Below are positions 1 to 6,290 of a stretch of 21,018 bases of DNA, in pieces. Position 1 is the stretch's first letter; each line of letters starts with the position of its first letter. The notes under the pieces were generated by a model. It was not told the DNA's origin and searched no databases. It saw nothing but the letters and a program-made list of their open reading frames with translations. The stretch comes from CAZTZL01 sp964617625 (GTDB taxonomy: Bacteria > Zhuqueibacterota > QNDG01 > DSAB01): positions 1 through 21,018 of the forward strand of contig CAZTZL010000050.1 in NCBI GenBank assembly GCA_964617625.1, in the 5' to 3' direction. A program made the translations under genes and the position numbers.

Positions 1-75
1 AAAAATAGTCTTGATTTTTTTTTATTTATATATAAATTGAAAATATCTTTGGATTAATAAATTTTAACAGGCGAT

Positions 76-1482
76 ATGAAGTATATCCTAATTGCTACTG
101 ATAATCAAGAAGCAGCAGATGTTATCCAAAAATGTTTCAAATCCAATTATTCCGTGAAACATGTTCTGGATTATAAATCTTGTCTGGATCTGTTTGATAA
201 AACAAGAATTGAATTTTTATTTATAGATATCAAACTGCTAAAAGTTTCCGACGATGAGAATGACTACAAGGAAAAGCTAAGGCCTTTTTGGAAAATCGCT
301 CCTGATACTGAAATCATCATTTTGACCGATGCGAATATGATTCGTGAAACTGTTTCGGCTGTCAAGGCAGGCGCCAGCAATTACTTGACCTATCCCCCCA
401 GTTTAGCTGAGGTGAAATACATCATAGAGACCATACGGAAAGACATTCAATTCCATGCTGAATTAAAATATCTTCGAAATCAATTCTGGCGAAAAGACGC
501 TTTTACAATTCTTAAAACAAACAGTCCATTGATGAAGAATGTATTTGAGAAAATTCGCGCTGTTGCGGAAACTGACAGTACGGTCCTTATTTCAGGTGAA
601 ACAGGAACAGGAAAAGGTGTCATCGCAAAACTGATACACACGCACAGTCAGAGAAAAGAGAAGCAGTTTATCAGCGTTCATTGCGGTTCCATTCCGGATA
701 CGCTTCTGGAAAGCGAACTTTTCGGACACGAAAAAGGCGCTTTTACCGGTGCCATCCGGAAGAAACTAGGAAAATTTGAAATCGCAAACGGGGGCACCAT
801 TTTTCTTGATGAGATCGGCACCATTTCTTCTTCAACACAGATCAAATTGCTGGAAGTGCTTCAGGATAAAACGTTTCAGCACGTCGGGGGTGAAACGACG
901 TTAGCTTCTGACGTTCGAATTATTGCCGCGACAAACGAAGATCTAAAACAGAGATGTGAAGAGGGAACTTTCAGAAAAGATCTTTACTATCGCCTGCTCA
1001 TTTTTCCAATAGAGATACCCCCGTTGAGAGAAAGAAAAGAGGATATTTCTTTGATTATCGAAACCTTTCTCGAACGGTTGAATCGGTTTTCTTCAAAAAA
1101 GATACGGGATGTTCATCCGGATGTTATACGCGCTTTGGAAGAATACAATTGGCCCGGCAACATTCGTGAAATGGAAAATCTGATCGAGCGCGCTTACATC
1201 CTTGAAACTTCGTTGATTCTTACCCCTTCCAGTTTTCCAAAAGATATGTTTGAAAATATCAATGAACGCAGCAAGCCAATGATTAATACTGAATTATCAC
1301 TTGAGGAGATACGACGTCTTGCAGTTGAAAATGTCGAAAAAGAATACCTGTTAAAATTGATCGCCAAAAATCTCGGTAAAATTAACAAAACAGCTGAGGA
1401 TGCTGGAATAGGAGTAAGGCAACTCCATAATCTTTTACTTAAATATGGTATTCAAAAGAGTGATTTTAAAACAGATTTATGA
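76..1482 (+). CDS. Sigma-54-dependent transcriptional activator, NtrC-type, with atypical receiver domain
   Basis: Activator of RpoN-dependent promoters: it would bind DNA upstream and use ATP hydrolysis to open the sigma-54 polymerase complex. Seen: N-terminal receiver-like domain (about 1-120), AAA+ domain (about 145-385) with Walker A GETGTGKG (174-181), the sigma-54-contacting GAFTGA loop (221-226), Walker B TIFLDE (241-246) and the arginine-finger region FRKDLYYRL (299-307), then a Fis-type helix-turn-helix (about 415-460). The length, 468 aa, is typical of the family. Odd: the receiver keeps the phospho-acceptor-position Asp51 and Thr84, but the first acidic-pocket residue is Thr8 (with Asp9), and the usual invariant Lys of the KP motif is Tyr106 (YLTYP). 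Phosphorylation control may therefore be altered or lost. No histidine kinase gene is visible beside it. The gene is followed by a strong hairpin. Family assignment is very secure; the regulated genes are inferred. Confidence 0.95.
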   Translation: MKYILIATDNQEAADVIQKCFKSNYSVKHVLDYKSCLDLFDKTRIEFLFIDIKLLKVSDDENDYKEKLRPFWKIAPDTEIIILTDANMIRETVSAVKAGASNYLTYPPSLAEVKYIIETIRKDIQFHAELKYLRNQFWRKDAFTILKTNSPLMKNVFEKIRAVAETDSTVLISGETGTGKGVIAKLIHTHSQRKEKQFISVHCGSIPDTLLESELFGHEKGAFTGAIRKKLGKFEIANGGTIFLDEIGTISSSTQIKLLEVLQDKTFQHVGGETTLASDVRIIAATNEDLKQRCEEGTFRKDLYYRLLIFPIEIPPLRERKEDISLIIETFLERLNRFSSKKIRDVHPDVIRALEEYNWPGNIREMENLIERAYILETSLILTPSSFPKDMFENINERSKPMINTELSLEEIRRLAVENVEKEYLLKLIAKNLGKINKTAEDAGIGVRQLHNLLLKYGIQKSDFKTDL

Positions 1483-1492
1483 TGTTTTACCA

Positions 1493-1515
1493 AATCGGAA
1501 TTAACAATTCCGATT
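1493..1515 (+). terminator. Perfect 10-bp hairpin, terminator or activator-binding dyad
   Basis: AATCGGAATT, spacer AAC, then AATTCCGATT form a perfect 10-bp inverted repeat starting 11 bases after the stop of the sigma-54 activator gene. It is not followed directly by a T-run (the next T-rich stretch is about 16 bases on), so it is a weak candidate for an intrinsic terminator. Because ATCGGAATT recurs at 1670-1678 upstream of the sigma-54-like promoter at 1745, it could instead be an upstream activator site. Confidence 0.5.
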
Positions 1516-1744
1516 GTTGAAAAGTTCGGCATTTTTATTTCCAATGCAATATCGCAAAGGATATATCTTCAATATCGTAGCTATCTTAAGCGCATCATTT
1601 AAATTCAACTCTTTTTTTATCTGTTATTTTTATGCGAATTAACCCCATTTTATTGCCGGAGTAAAAAATATCGGAATTCCTGATTCCAAAACATCAAAGT
1701 ATCATTTCGACATAATCCTATTATTAACAAATTGTTATCCTGTA

Positions 1745-1760
1745 TGGCACAAAAATTGAT
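1745..1760 (+). promoter_or_regulatory. Sigma-54-like -24/-12 promoter (one key mismatch)
   Basis: TGGCAC, five bases, then TTGAT. The -24 element is perfect and the spacing is that of the family (GG, ten bases, then the -12 dinucleotide), but the -12 dinucleotide is GA instead of GC. It lies about 60 bases before the ATG at 1819, in the right orientation. The mismatch at a conserved base lowers confidence. Confidence 0.5.
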
Positions 1761-1818
1761 AATATAATTATAATGCAGTATAAGTTCGCCTGGATCAGTA
1801 TCTGGAGGAGTTATTTGA

Positions 1819-2100
1819 ATGGTAGTTCAGAATAAATATAATCTTGGCCCGGTTGAAATAACAGGGGTTATTCTCGCTACAGATGTGGACAGGCATGGAC
1901 AGATCCTTGAAATTGCACTTGAGACCGAAGATTTTCAGAAATATATTATTCAGCCGAGTATGAAAGGAAAAACCTTGATTGAGAAAATTCTGAACAGGGT
2001 TGTTATTCGGGGAATGGTTACAGGCCGCGATGAAGACGGAAATTCTGTTGTTCAGGTACAAGATTATGAAGTGCTTGATGCATATGATGACATGTACTAA
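1819..2100 (+). CDS. 93-aa protein of unknown function, beta-rich
   Basis: I do not recognise the family. The start is supported by a strong ribosome binding site (GGAGGAG, about 7-8 bases before ATG). The protein has no signal peptide or membrane segment and looks soluble. Alternating hydrophobic residues in the first 35 positions and around 60-88 (VVIRGMVTGRDEDGN and VVQVQDYEVLD) suggest a small beta-barrel or OB-like fold, and the C-terminus is acidic. It lies downstream of a sigma-54-like promoter and is followed 144 bp later by the 59-aa gene. The reading frame is credible from the ribosome site and composition; function is unknown. Confidence 0.75.
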   Translation: MVVQNKYNLGPVEITGVILATDVDRHGQILEIALETEDFQKYIIQPSMKGKTLIEKILNRVVIRGMVTGRDEDGNSVVQVQDYEVLDAYDDMY

Positions 2101-2179
2101 TATAATGATCTAAAAGATAATGGTTATACAGGTTTAATTGCAATTTTTATAAATGTGGAAGTTATTCAACGGGAAAACA

Positions 2180-2185
2180 TATAAT
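2180..2185 (+). promoter_or_regulatory. Possible -10 element (TATAAT) before the 59-aa gene and ATP-grasp cluster
   Basis: A perfect TATAAT hexamer lies 59 bases upstream of the start codon at 2245. The -35 partner at normal spacing is poor (about three of six matches), so this is a weak candidate for the promoter of the small gene and the downstream cluster. Confidence 0.3.
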
Positions 2186-2244
2186 GATATCAGGCATAAA
2201 TTTTTTACTTGGAAATAACTTGGTTTTATCGAAAGGAAATGGAA

Positions 2245-2424
2245 ATGGACAAGTATTTTACCTCCAAACTTCCAGATCGAAATCATCAGGTACAAGATGA
2301 TCTGGACAGATCAAAGGAAAGGAGAAGATGGAGAAGAAAGAATGAGAAGATGAAAAGACGAAGATTTGACGATGAAGACGATGATGGGTATAGTTTTCCA
2401 TCTCAAGGGAAAAACAGGTTTTAG
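2245..2424 (+). CDS. Small (59 aa) highly charged hypothetical protein
   Basis: The start at 2245 is chosen because AAGGA sits seven bases before this ATG; an in-frame ATG lies two codons earlier and a TTG twelve codons earlier. The 59-aa product has a polar N-terminus, a very basic middle (residues 18-40, with ERRRWRRKN and MKRRRF) and a compact acidic patch (DDEDDD) followed by an aromatic, Ser- and Gly-containing tail. There is no signal peptide or membrane segment. It ends 37 bases before the first ATP-grasp gene, so it may be the first gene of that unit. It could be a small nucleic-acid-binding or scaffold protein, or a peptide substrate of the ligases. I do not recognise a family; it could also be a chance ORF. 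Confidence 0.5.
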   Translation: MDKYFTSKLPDRNHQVQDDLDRSKERRRWRRKNEKMKRRRFDDEDDDGYSFPSQGKNRF

Positions 2425-2461
2425 GTATATAAAAATAGGAATTTATTACTGATACGATAAA

Positions 2462-3553
2462 ATGAAAATTGCACTTACTTATAACAGTAAAAAGGGTCTT
2501 CTGAAAGAATTTAAAGCTCGAAACAATCCTGCTTCAGAAGACAGCGGTGTTTCAGATGACATGTTTGCAGAAGGAGATTCCCCCAAAACCATACAGGCTA
2601 TTTTAAATAGCCTCTGTGATCTCGGACACGAAGCTGTTGGCATTGAAGTGGATCATCAGGTACTGAGACGGCTGACGAATATTCACCCTGATCTGGTGTT
2701 CAATGTTGCCGAGGGACTTTATGGGGATTTCCGTGAATCCTATGTTCCCATGATCTGTGAAAGATTGGGCTTTCCATATACGGGTTCCGGGCCGCTCACG
2801 CTGGGGATTTGTCTGAATAAAGTTCGTACCAAAGAAGTTCTCGGTTTTCATCACATTCCCAATGCACCTTTTCAGGTGATTTATCCCGATGAACAGATTG
2901 CTGTTTTCAGATCGCTTTTCCCGGCGATTATTAAACCCATTTCCGAAGGGAGCAGCAAGGGAATTTTTAATGATTCTGTAATCAATAATAATCAGATGGC
3001 GATTGAAAAAATCCGCGATATGATAAATAAATATGAACAACCTGTTTTGGTAGAAAAATTTTTAGAAGGGGACGAATATACGGTAGCCGTGTGGGGAAAC
3101 GGAAACAGGCTCGAAGTGCTGCCCATTGTTGCCATTCATTACAAAGATTTACCTGAAGGCGCGATGCCCATCTATTCCTATGAAGCCAAATGGATCTGGG
3201 ATACACCGGAAAAACCGTTGAATATTTTTCAGTGCCCGGCCGATTTGCCGTTTGTCAAAGAGGTCCAGATTACCAAATTGGTAAAAAAAACCTGGAAAAT
3301 TCTGGGTATTCAGGATTGGTGCCGCATTGATATAAGAATGGACAAAGATGGAGTTCCCCATATTCTGGAAGTAAATCCGCTTCCCGGAATTTTGCCGAAT
3401 CCGGAGGACAACTCCTGTTTCCCCAAAGCAGCACGAACGGCTGGATACACGTATGAAGCCATGTTGAACAAAGTTATAAACATTGCCTGTAGCAGGGCAG
3501 GGATATCGAATGGATCCGTCCAGAATAAGACGACGACTTCTCATCACCTATAA
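2462..3553 (+). CDS. D-Ala-D-Ala ligase-like ATP-grasp enzyme (copy 1)
   Basis: ATP-grasp carboxylate-amine ligase: it would phosphorylate one carboxylate and join it to an amine. Seen in order: FNVAEG (80-85), PYTGSG (105-110), LNK (118-120), the glycine/serine loop KPISEGSSKG (158-167), EKFLEGDEYTV (198-208), an omega-loop-like YSYEAKW (238-244), and RIDIRMD ... ILEVNPLPG, giving metal-ligand candidates Asp290, Glu303 and Asn305 and the catalytic-type Arg288. The 363-aa length fits Ddl. Odd: the N-terminal Ser-x-Glu motif, which in true D-Ala-D-Ala ligases supplies the glutamate that holds the first D-Ala amino group, is not recognisable, so the substrate is probably not D-Ala. The gene overlaps the next one by 44 bp, and both are copies of the same enzyme type. 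The ribosome site is poor. Class is secure; substrate unknown. Confidence 0.9.
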   Translation: MKIALTYNSKKGLLKEFKARNNPASEDSGVSDDMFAEGDSPKTIQAILNSLCDLGHEAVGIEVDHQVLRRLTNIHPDLVFNVAEGLYGDFRESYVPMICERLGFPYTGSGPLTLGICLNKVRTKEVLGFHHIPNAPFQVIYPDEQIAVFRSLFPAIIKPISEGSSKGIFNDSVINNNQMAIEKIRDMINKYEQPVLVEKFLEGDEYTVAVWGNGNRLEVLPIVAIHYKDLPEGAMPIYSYEAKWIWDTPEKPLNIFQCPADLPFVKEVQITKLVKKTWKILGIQDWCRIDIRMDKDGVPHILEVNPLPGILPNPEDNSCFPKAARTAGYTYEAMLNKVINIACSRAGISNGSVQNKTTTSHHL

Positions 3554-4559
3554 CGAAACGGATCTCTCTCGGTCCGACAGCGATTTAGATAAATTGTCCG
3601 AAGTAGCTGTCCGAGACGAAGTTGAGTTAATATCAAAAACTACATCCCGGCTGGGATATACGGCAGAATGTTTGCCTCTTTTTGATTTTAAAGAGGCGAT
3701 CAAAGCCATTGATGCATTCAATCCGGATGTGATTTTCAATCTTTGCGAAGGTTTTCAGGGTAAGGCCGGACATGAAATGCACATTGCCGGATTGTGGGAA
3801 CTCATGGGAATTCCTTACACAGGCAACTCTGCACTGACGTTGGGGCTTGCGCAGAACAAGGTGCTGACAAAAAAGCTTCTTGAATCCAAAAAAATTCTCA
3901 CACCTGCATATCAATTGTTTAAAACGACTCACCAGAATGTGTATCTTCCATTTCCACTTTTTGTAAAGCCCTCTCAAGAAGATGCCAGTCTGGGGATTAC
4001 GCAGAAATCCATTGTTTACAATCTTGTGTCGTTAAAAAAACAGGTAAACGCTTTACTGAAAAAGTACAATCAATTTGTGCTTGTGGAAAGATTTATTCCA
4101 GGCAGGGAGTTCAATATCAGCATTCTGGATTGTCCGGATCCGAAGGTTCTCGCTATTTCAGAGATTGATTTTTCAAAATTGGACAAGGAATACGAATCAG
4201 TTGTCAGTTATGAGTCCAAATGGATTGAGAATCATCCCCTGTTTCGCCAGACACCGGCTGTGTGTCCTGCTCAAATAGAACCGGTATTGAAGAACCATCT
4301 TGAGGATATTGCACTTCAAGTTTATAAAATCTTAGGCTGCCGCGATTATGCAAGGATAGATGTAAGAATGGATCCGCAGGGACATGTCTATGTGCTTGAA
4401 TGCAATCCAAATCCTGATATTTCAGAAGAAGCAGGCTTTTCAAGGGCAGTTAGAGCAGCGGGATTATCCTATTCCGATTTCGTGGAGACGGTACTCAATC
4501 AAACAATGCAGAGAAAATTAAATGATACACATAAGAGAAATGCGAAAAGAAGACCGTGA
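3510..4559 (+). CDS. D-Ala-D-Ala ligase-like ATP-grasp enzyme (copy 2)
   Basis: A second, divergent Ddl-like ligase of 349 aa. The start at 3510 is preferred over an upstream ATG at 3483, because the conserved N-terminal strand (RRLLITYN) begins just after it and an AGGGAT-type ribosome site precedes it. Motifs (numbered from 3510): FNLCEG (76-81), PYTGNS (102-107), QNK (115-117), KPSQEDASLG (153-162), ERFIPGREF (193-201), SYESKW (233-238), RIDVRMD ... LECNPNPD with metal-ligand candidates Asp284, Glu297 and Asn299. The loop that is SEGSSKG in copy 1 is SQEDASLG here, a difference at the ATP/substrate lid. The Ddl N-terminal substrate-binding glutamate motif is again not recognisable. The gene overlaps its neighbours on both sides, indicating translational coupling. 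The two copies may act on successive amino acids or form a heteromer (inference). Confidence 0.9.
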   Translation: MDPSRIRRRLLITYNETDLSRSDSDLDKLSEVAVRDEVELISKTTSRLGYTAECLPLFDFKEAIKAIDAFNPDVIFNLCEGFQGKAGHEMHIAGLWELMGIPYTGNSALTLGLAQNKVLTKKLLESKKILTPAYQLFKTTHQNVYLPFPLFVKPSQEDASLGITQKSIVYNLVSLKKQVNALLKKYNQFVLVERFIPGREFNISILDCPDPKVLAISEIDFSKLDKEYESVVSYESKWIENHPLFRQTPAVCPAQIEPVLKNHLEDIALQVYKILGCRDYARIDVRMDPQGHVYVLECNPNPDISEEAGFSRAVRAAGLSYSDFVETVLNQTMQRKLNDTHKRNAKRRP

Positions 4560-5010
4560 GTCTGTTCAAAAAATTCTTGTCGAAACAAACAAGTTTGTAC
4601 AGAAAGAAATCGATATCGCAATGGAAACGATAGATGTCTATTTAAATAATCATTCCCAAAAGGATTATTTCGTTTTTTCGGTTGTTCTTGAAAACGGTTC
4701 AATAGCCGGATTTATTAATTTCGGTCCCGTACCGTTAACAGATGGGACGTACGATATTTATTGGATTGCGGTCGATCCGATATGTCAGGGACGCGGTATG
4801 GGGACAGTTCTGGTCTCTTTTGCAGAGGAAAAAATTAAAGCGATGGAGGGACATATGATATGTATTGAAACATCATCAACAGAAAAGTATATGCCCACAC
4901 AGAAATTTTATGAGAAATTGGGTTATATTCTGGAATCACGGATTCGGAATTTTTACCGGATTGGTGATGACAGGATGATTTATGTCAAACGACTTAACAC
5001 ATTCATGTAG
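4522..5010 (+). CDS. GNAT-family N-acetyltransferase
   Basis: Acetyl-CoA-dependent N-acyltransferase of 162 aa, the usual size for a stand-alone GNAT. Seen: N-terminal strand IHIREMRKED (2-11), the core beta-strand 4 and CoA loop WIAVDPICQGRGMG (81-94), with the pyrophosphate-binding Q-x-x-G-x-G/A pattern at 89-94, and the late motif FYEKLGY (129-135). The gene begins 38 bp before the end of the second ligase gene, with no strong ribosome site, so its translation is probably coupled. In archaea and bacilli, lysine 2,3-aminomutase (AblA) is paired with a GNAT (AblB) that makes N-epsilon-acetyl-beta-lysine. This protein is shorter than AblB, so the same role is possible but not shown. Substrate unknown. 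Confidence 0.9.
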   Translation: MIHIREMRKEDRESVQKILVETNKFVQKEIDIAMETIDVYLNNHSQKDYFVFSVVLENGSIAGFINFGPVPLTDGTYDIYWIAVDPICQGRGMGTVLVSFAEEKIKAMEGHMICIETSSTEKYMPTQKFYEKLGYILESRIRNFYRIGDDRMIYVKRLNTFM

Positions 5011-5027
5011 TAGGAGGGTTTTTTAAA

Positions 5028-6107
5028 ATGGAAGAATGGCAACAACTCTTAAAACAAAGTGTCTCTGATGTTGACATCATCTCGAAAAGATTTGATTTGC
5101 CGCGTTATGATTTAGAAAGAGTTTCATCAATTTTTCCTTTCAAGATTAATCCCTATTATCTTTCATTAATCAAAACGAAAAACGATCCGATTTATAAACA
5201 GATCATTCCGGATGTTCTGGAACTGGAAGATCACGGCCTTTTTGTCGATCCTTTGGAAGAAGACCGGGATTCCCCCGTGCCGAATATCGTACATCGGTAT
5301 CCGGACCGGTGTTTGTTCCTCATCTCCGCGGAGTGTGCCAGTTATTGCCGGTTTTGTACCCGAAAACGAAAGGTCGGGGATCCGAGAAAAATCAATCGCA
5401 GTTACATCCGGGAGGGAATTAAATACATTGCGGACCATCATGAAATCCGCGATGTGATTCTTTCGGGTGGAGATCCGCTGATTCTCACGGACGATGTTTT
5501 GGAATCCACACTTCAGGCATTACGGCAAATCCCTCATCTTGAGATTATTCGGATTGGTACACGTATGCCCTGTTTTTTACCGCAGCGGATTACACCAGAA
5601 CTCGTCAACATGCTAAAAAAGTATCATCCTCTTTTTATAAACGTGCATTTTAACCATCCTGACGAGTTGTCCCCGATTGCTGTTGAGGCTCTCGGAAGGC
5701 TTGCTGATGCGGGTATTCCTTTGGGCAATCAGACAGTTTTACTTAAAGGCGTTAATGACAATCCGGAAGTTATGAAAAAGCTAATGCACAAACTGCTTAT
5801 GGCAAGGGTACGTCCTTACTACATTTATCAGGCGGATATGGTTTTCGGGACGGATCATTTCCGGACTACCGTTGAAAAAGGCCTGGAAATTATGAAGTCA
5901 CTGCGCGGGTTTACATCAGGCTTGGCTGTTCCGTACTATGTGATCGATGCTCCCGGCGGTGGTGGAAAGATCCCATTGTTGCCCGAATACCTGCATCACA
6001 TGACGGACACGGATGTTGTACTGCATAATTATCAGGGACGTGTTTTCAAATATAAACAGGTCAAAAAAATAAATACATCTGTCTGTAACATGAAGAGTGA
6101 ACATTAA
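5028..6107 (+). CDS. KamA-family radical SAM enzyme, probable lysine 2,3-aminomutase
   Basis: PLP- and radical-SAM-dependent enzyme that should move the alpha-amino group of lysine to carbon 3, giving beta-lysine. Seen: the [4Fe-4S]/SAM motif C103-x3-C107-x2-C110 (CASYCRFC), SGGDP (146-150), the PLP lysine in PGGGGK (Lys314), and the family signatures PYYIYQAD (263-270) and GTDHFRT (274-280). Residues that hold the substrate lysine in the clostridial enzyme appear conserved: Asp270 and Asp307 (side-chain amine) and Arg112 (carboxylate). This favours lysine or a very similar substrate. The C-terminus is short (359 aa against about 416 in clostridia), as in EpmB-type and other short KamA proteins, and the cysteine-rich zinc tail is missing. 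A strong ribosome site (AGGAGGG) precedes the start, and only 17 bases separate it from the GNAT gene. The free-lysine role is better supported than an EF-P role, since no efp or epmA gene is present here. Confidence 0.92.
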   Translation: MEEWQQLLKQSVSDVDIISKRFDLPRYDLERVSSIFPFKINPYYLSLIKTKNDPIYKQIIPDVLELEDHGLFVDPLEEDRDSPVPNIVHRYPDRCLFLISAECASYCRFCTRKRKVGDPRKINRSYIREGIKYIADHHEIRDVILSGGDPLILTDDVLESTLQALRQIPHLEIIRIGTRMPCFLPQRITPELVNMLKKYHPLFINVHFNHPDELSPIAVEALGRLADAGIPLGNQTVLLKGVNDNPEVMKKLMHKLLMARVRPYYIYQADMVFGTDHFRTTVEKGLEIMKSLRGFTSGLAVPYYVIDAPGGGGKIPLLPEYLHHMTDTDVVLHNYQGRVFKYKQVKKINTSVCNMKSEH

Positions 6108-6204
6108 AATAGGGATTTAAACTTAAAGAATTTATCTGTTCATATATGAAAGAAAATTGTCCTGCTCGGCATAAGTTCATTTCAAGAGTTGAAGAAAGGA
6201 GAAG

Positions 6205-6220
6205 TTACTCCTGGTAGAGT
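6205..6220 (+). repeat. Small inverted repeat AGGAG/CTCCT
   Basis: A 5-bp inverted repeat (AGGAG, six bases, CTCCT) just before the larger palindrome at 6218-6256, in the gap between the KamA and deacetylase genes. It is short and may be chance. Confidence 0.2.
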
Positions 6221-6256
6221 TTGTCCTGAAGAATCGAAAGACTCAGGATGAAAACT
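6218..6256 (+). repeat. 39-bp imperfect palindrome, REP-like
   Basis: AGTTT-G-TCCTGA, a 13-base centre, then TCAGGA-TGA-AAACT: an inner 6-bp stem and an outer 5-bp stem with small bulges. The core TCCTGA...TCAGGA with GAATCGAAAGACTC between the arms resembles small interspersed palindromes scattered between genes in several bacterial groups (from memory). It lies in the only long gap (183 bp) inside the ATP-grasp/KamA gene block and has no T-run. It may be a dispersed repeat or an mRNA-stabilising hairpin. Confidence 0.5.
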
Positions 6257-6290
6257 GTTTTTAAAATTATAAAAGGTTTATTTAAAGCAT

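Larger units (their letters stand above)
1483..1818 (+). other. 336-bp regulatory intergenic region
   Basis: I see no gene here. It holds the hairpin at 1493-1515, a second copy of the arm sequence ATCGGAATT at 1670-1678 inside the palindromic GGAATTCC context, and a sigma-54-like promoter at 1745-1760. The rest is AT-rich with no recognisable signal. The layout (dyads about 70 and 230-250 bp upstream of a -24/-12 element) resembles an enhancer plus sigma-54 promoter, but that reading is inference. Confidence 0.5.

Noticed and set aside
2603..3547. Long open frames on the minus strand under the first ATP-grasp gene
   Set aside because: They are shadows of the plus-strand coding region with no ribosome sites or recognisable domains.
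2462..4559. The Ddl-like pair as ordinary peptidoglycan ddl genes
   Set aside because: They lack the recognisable N-terminal D-Ala-binding motif, are duplicated, and sit with KamA, GNAT and deacetylase genes rather than mur genes.
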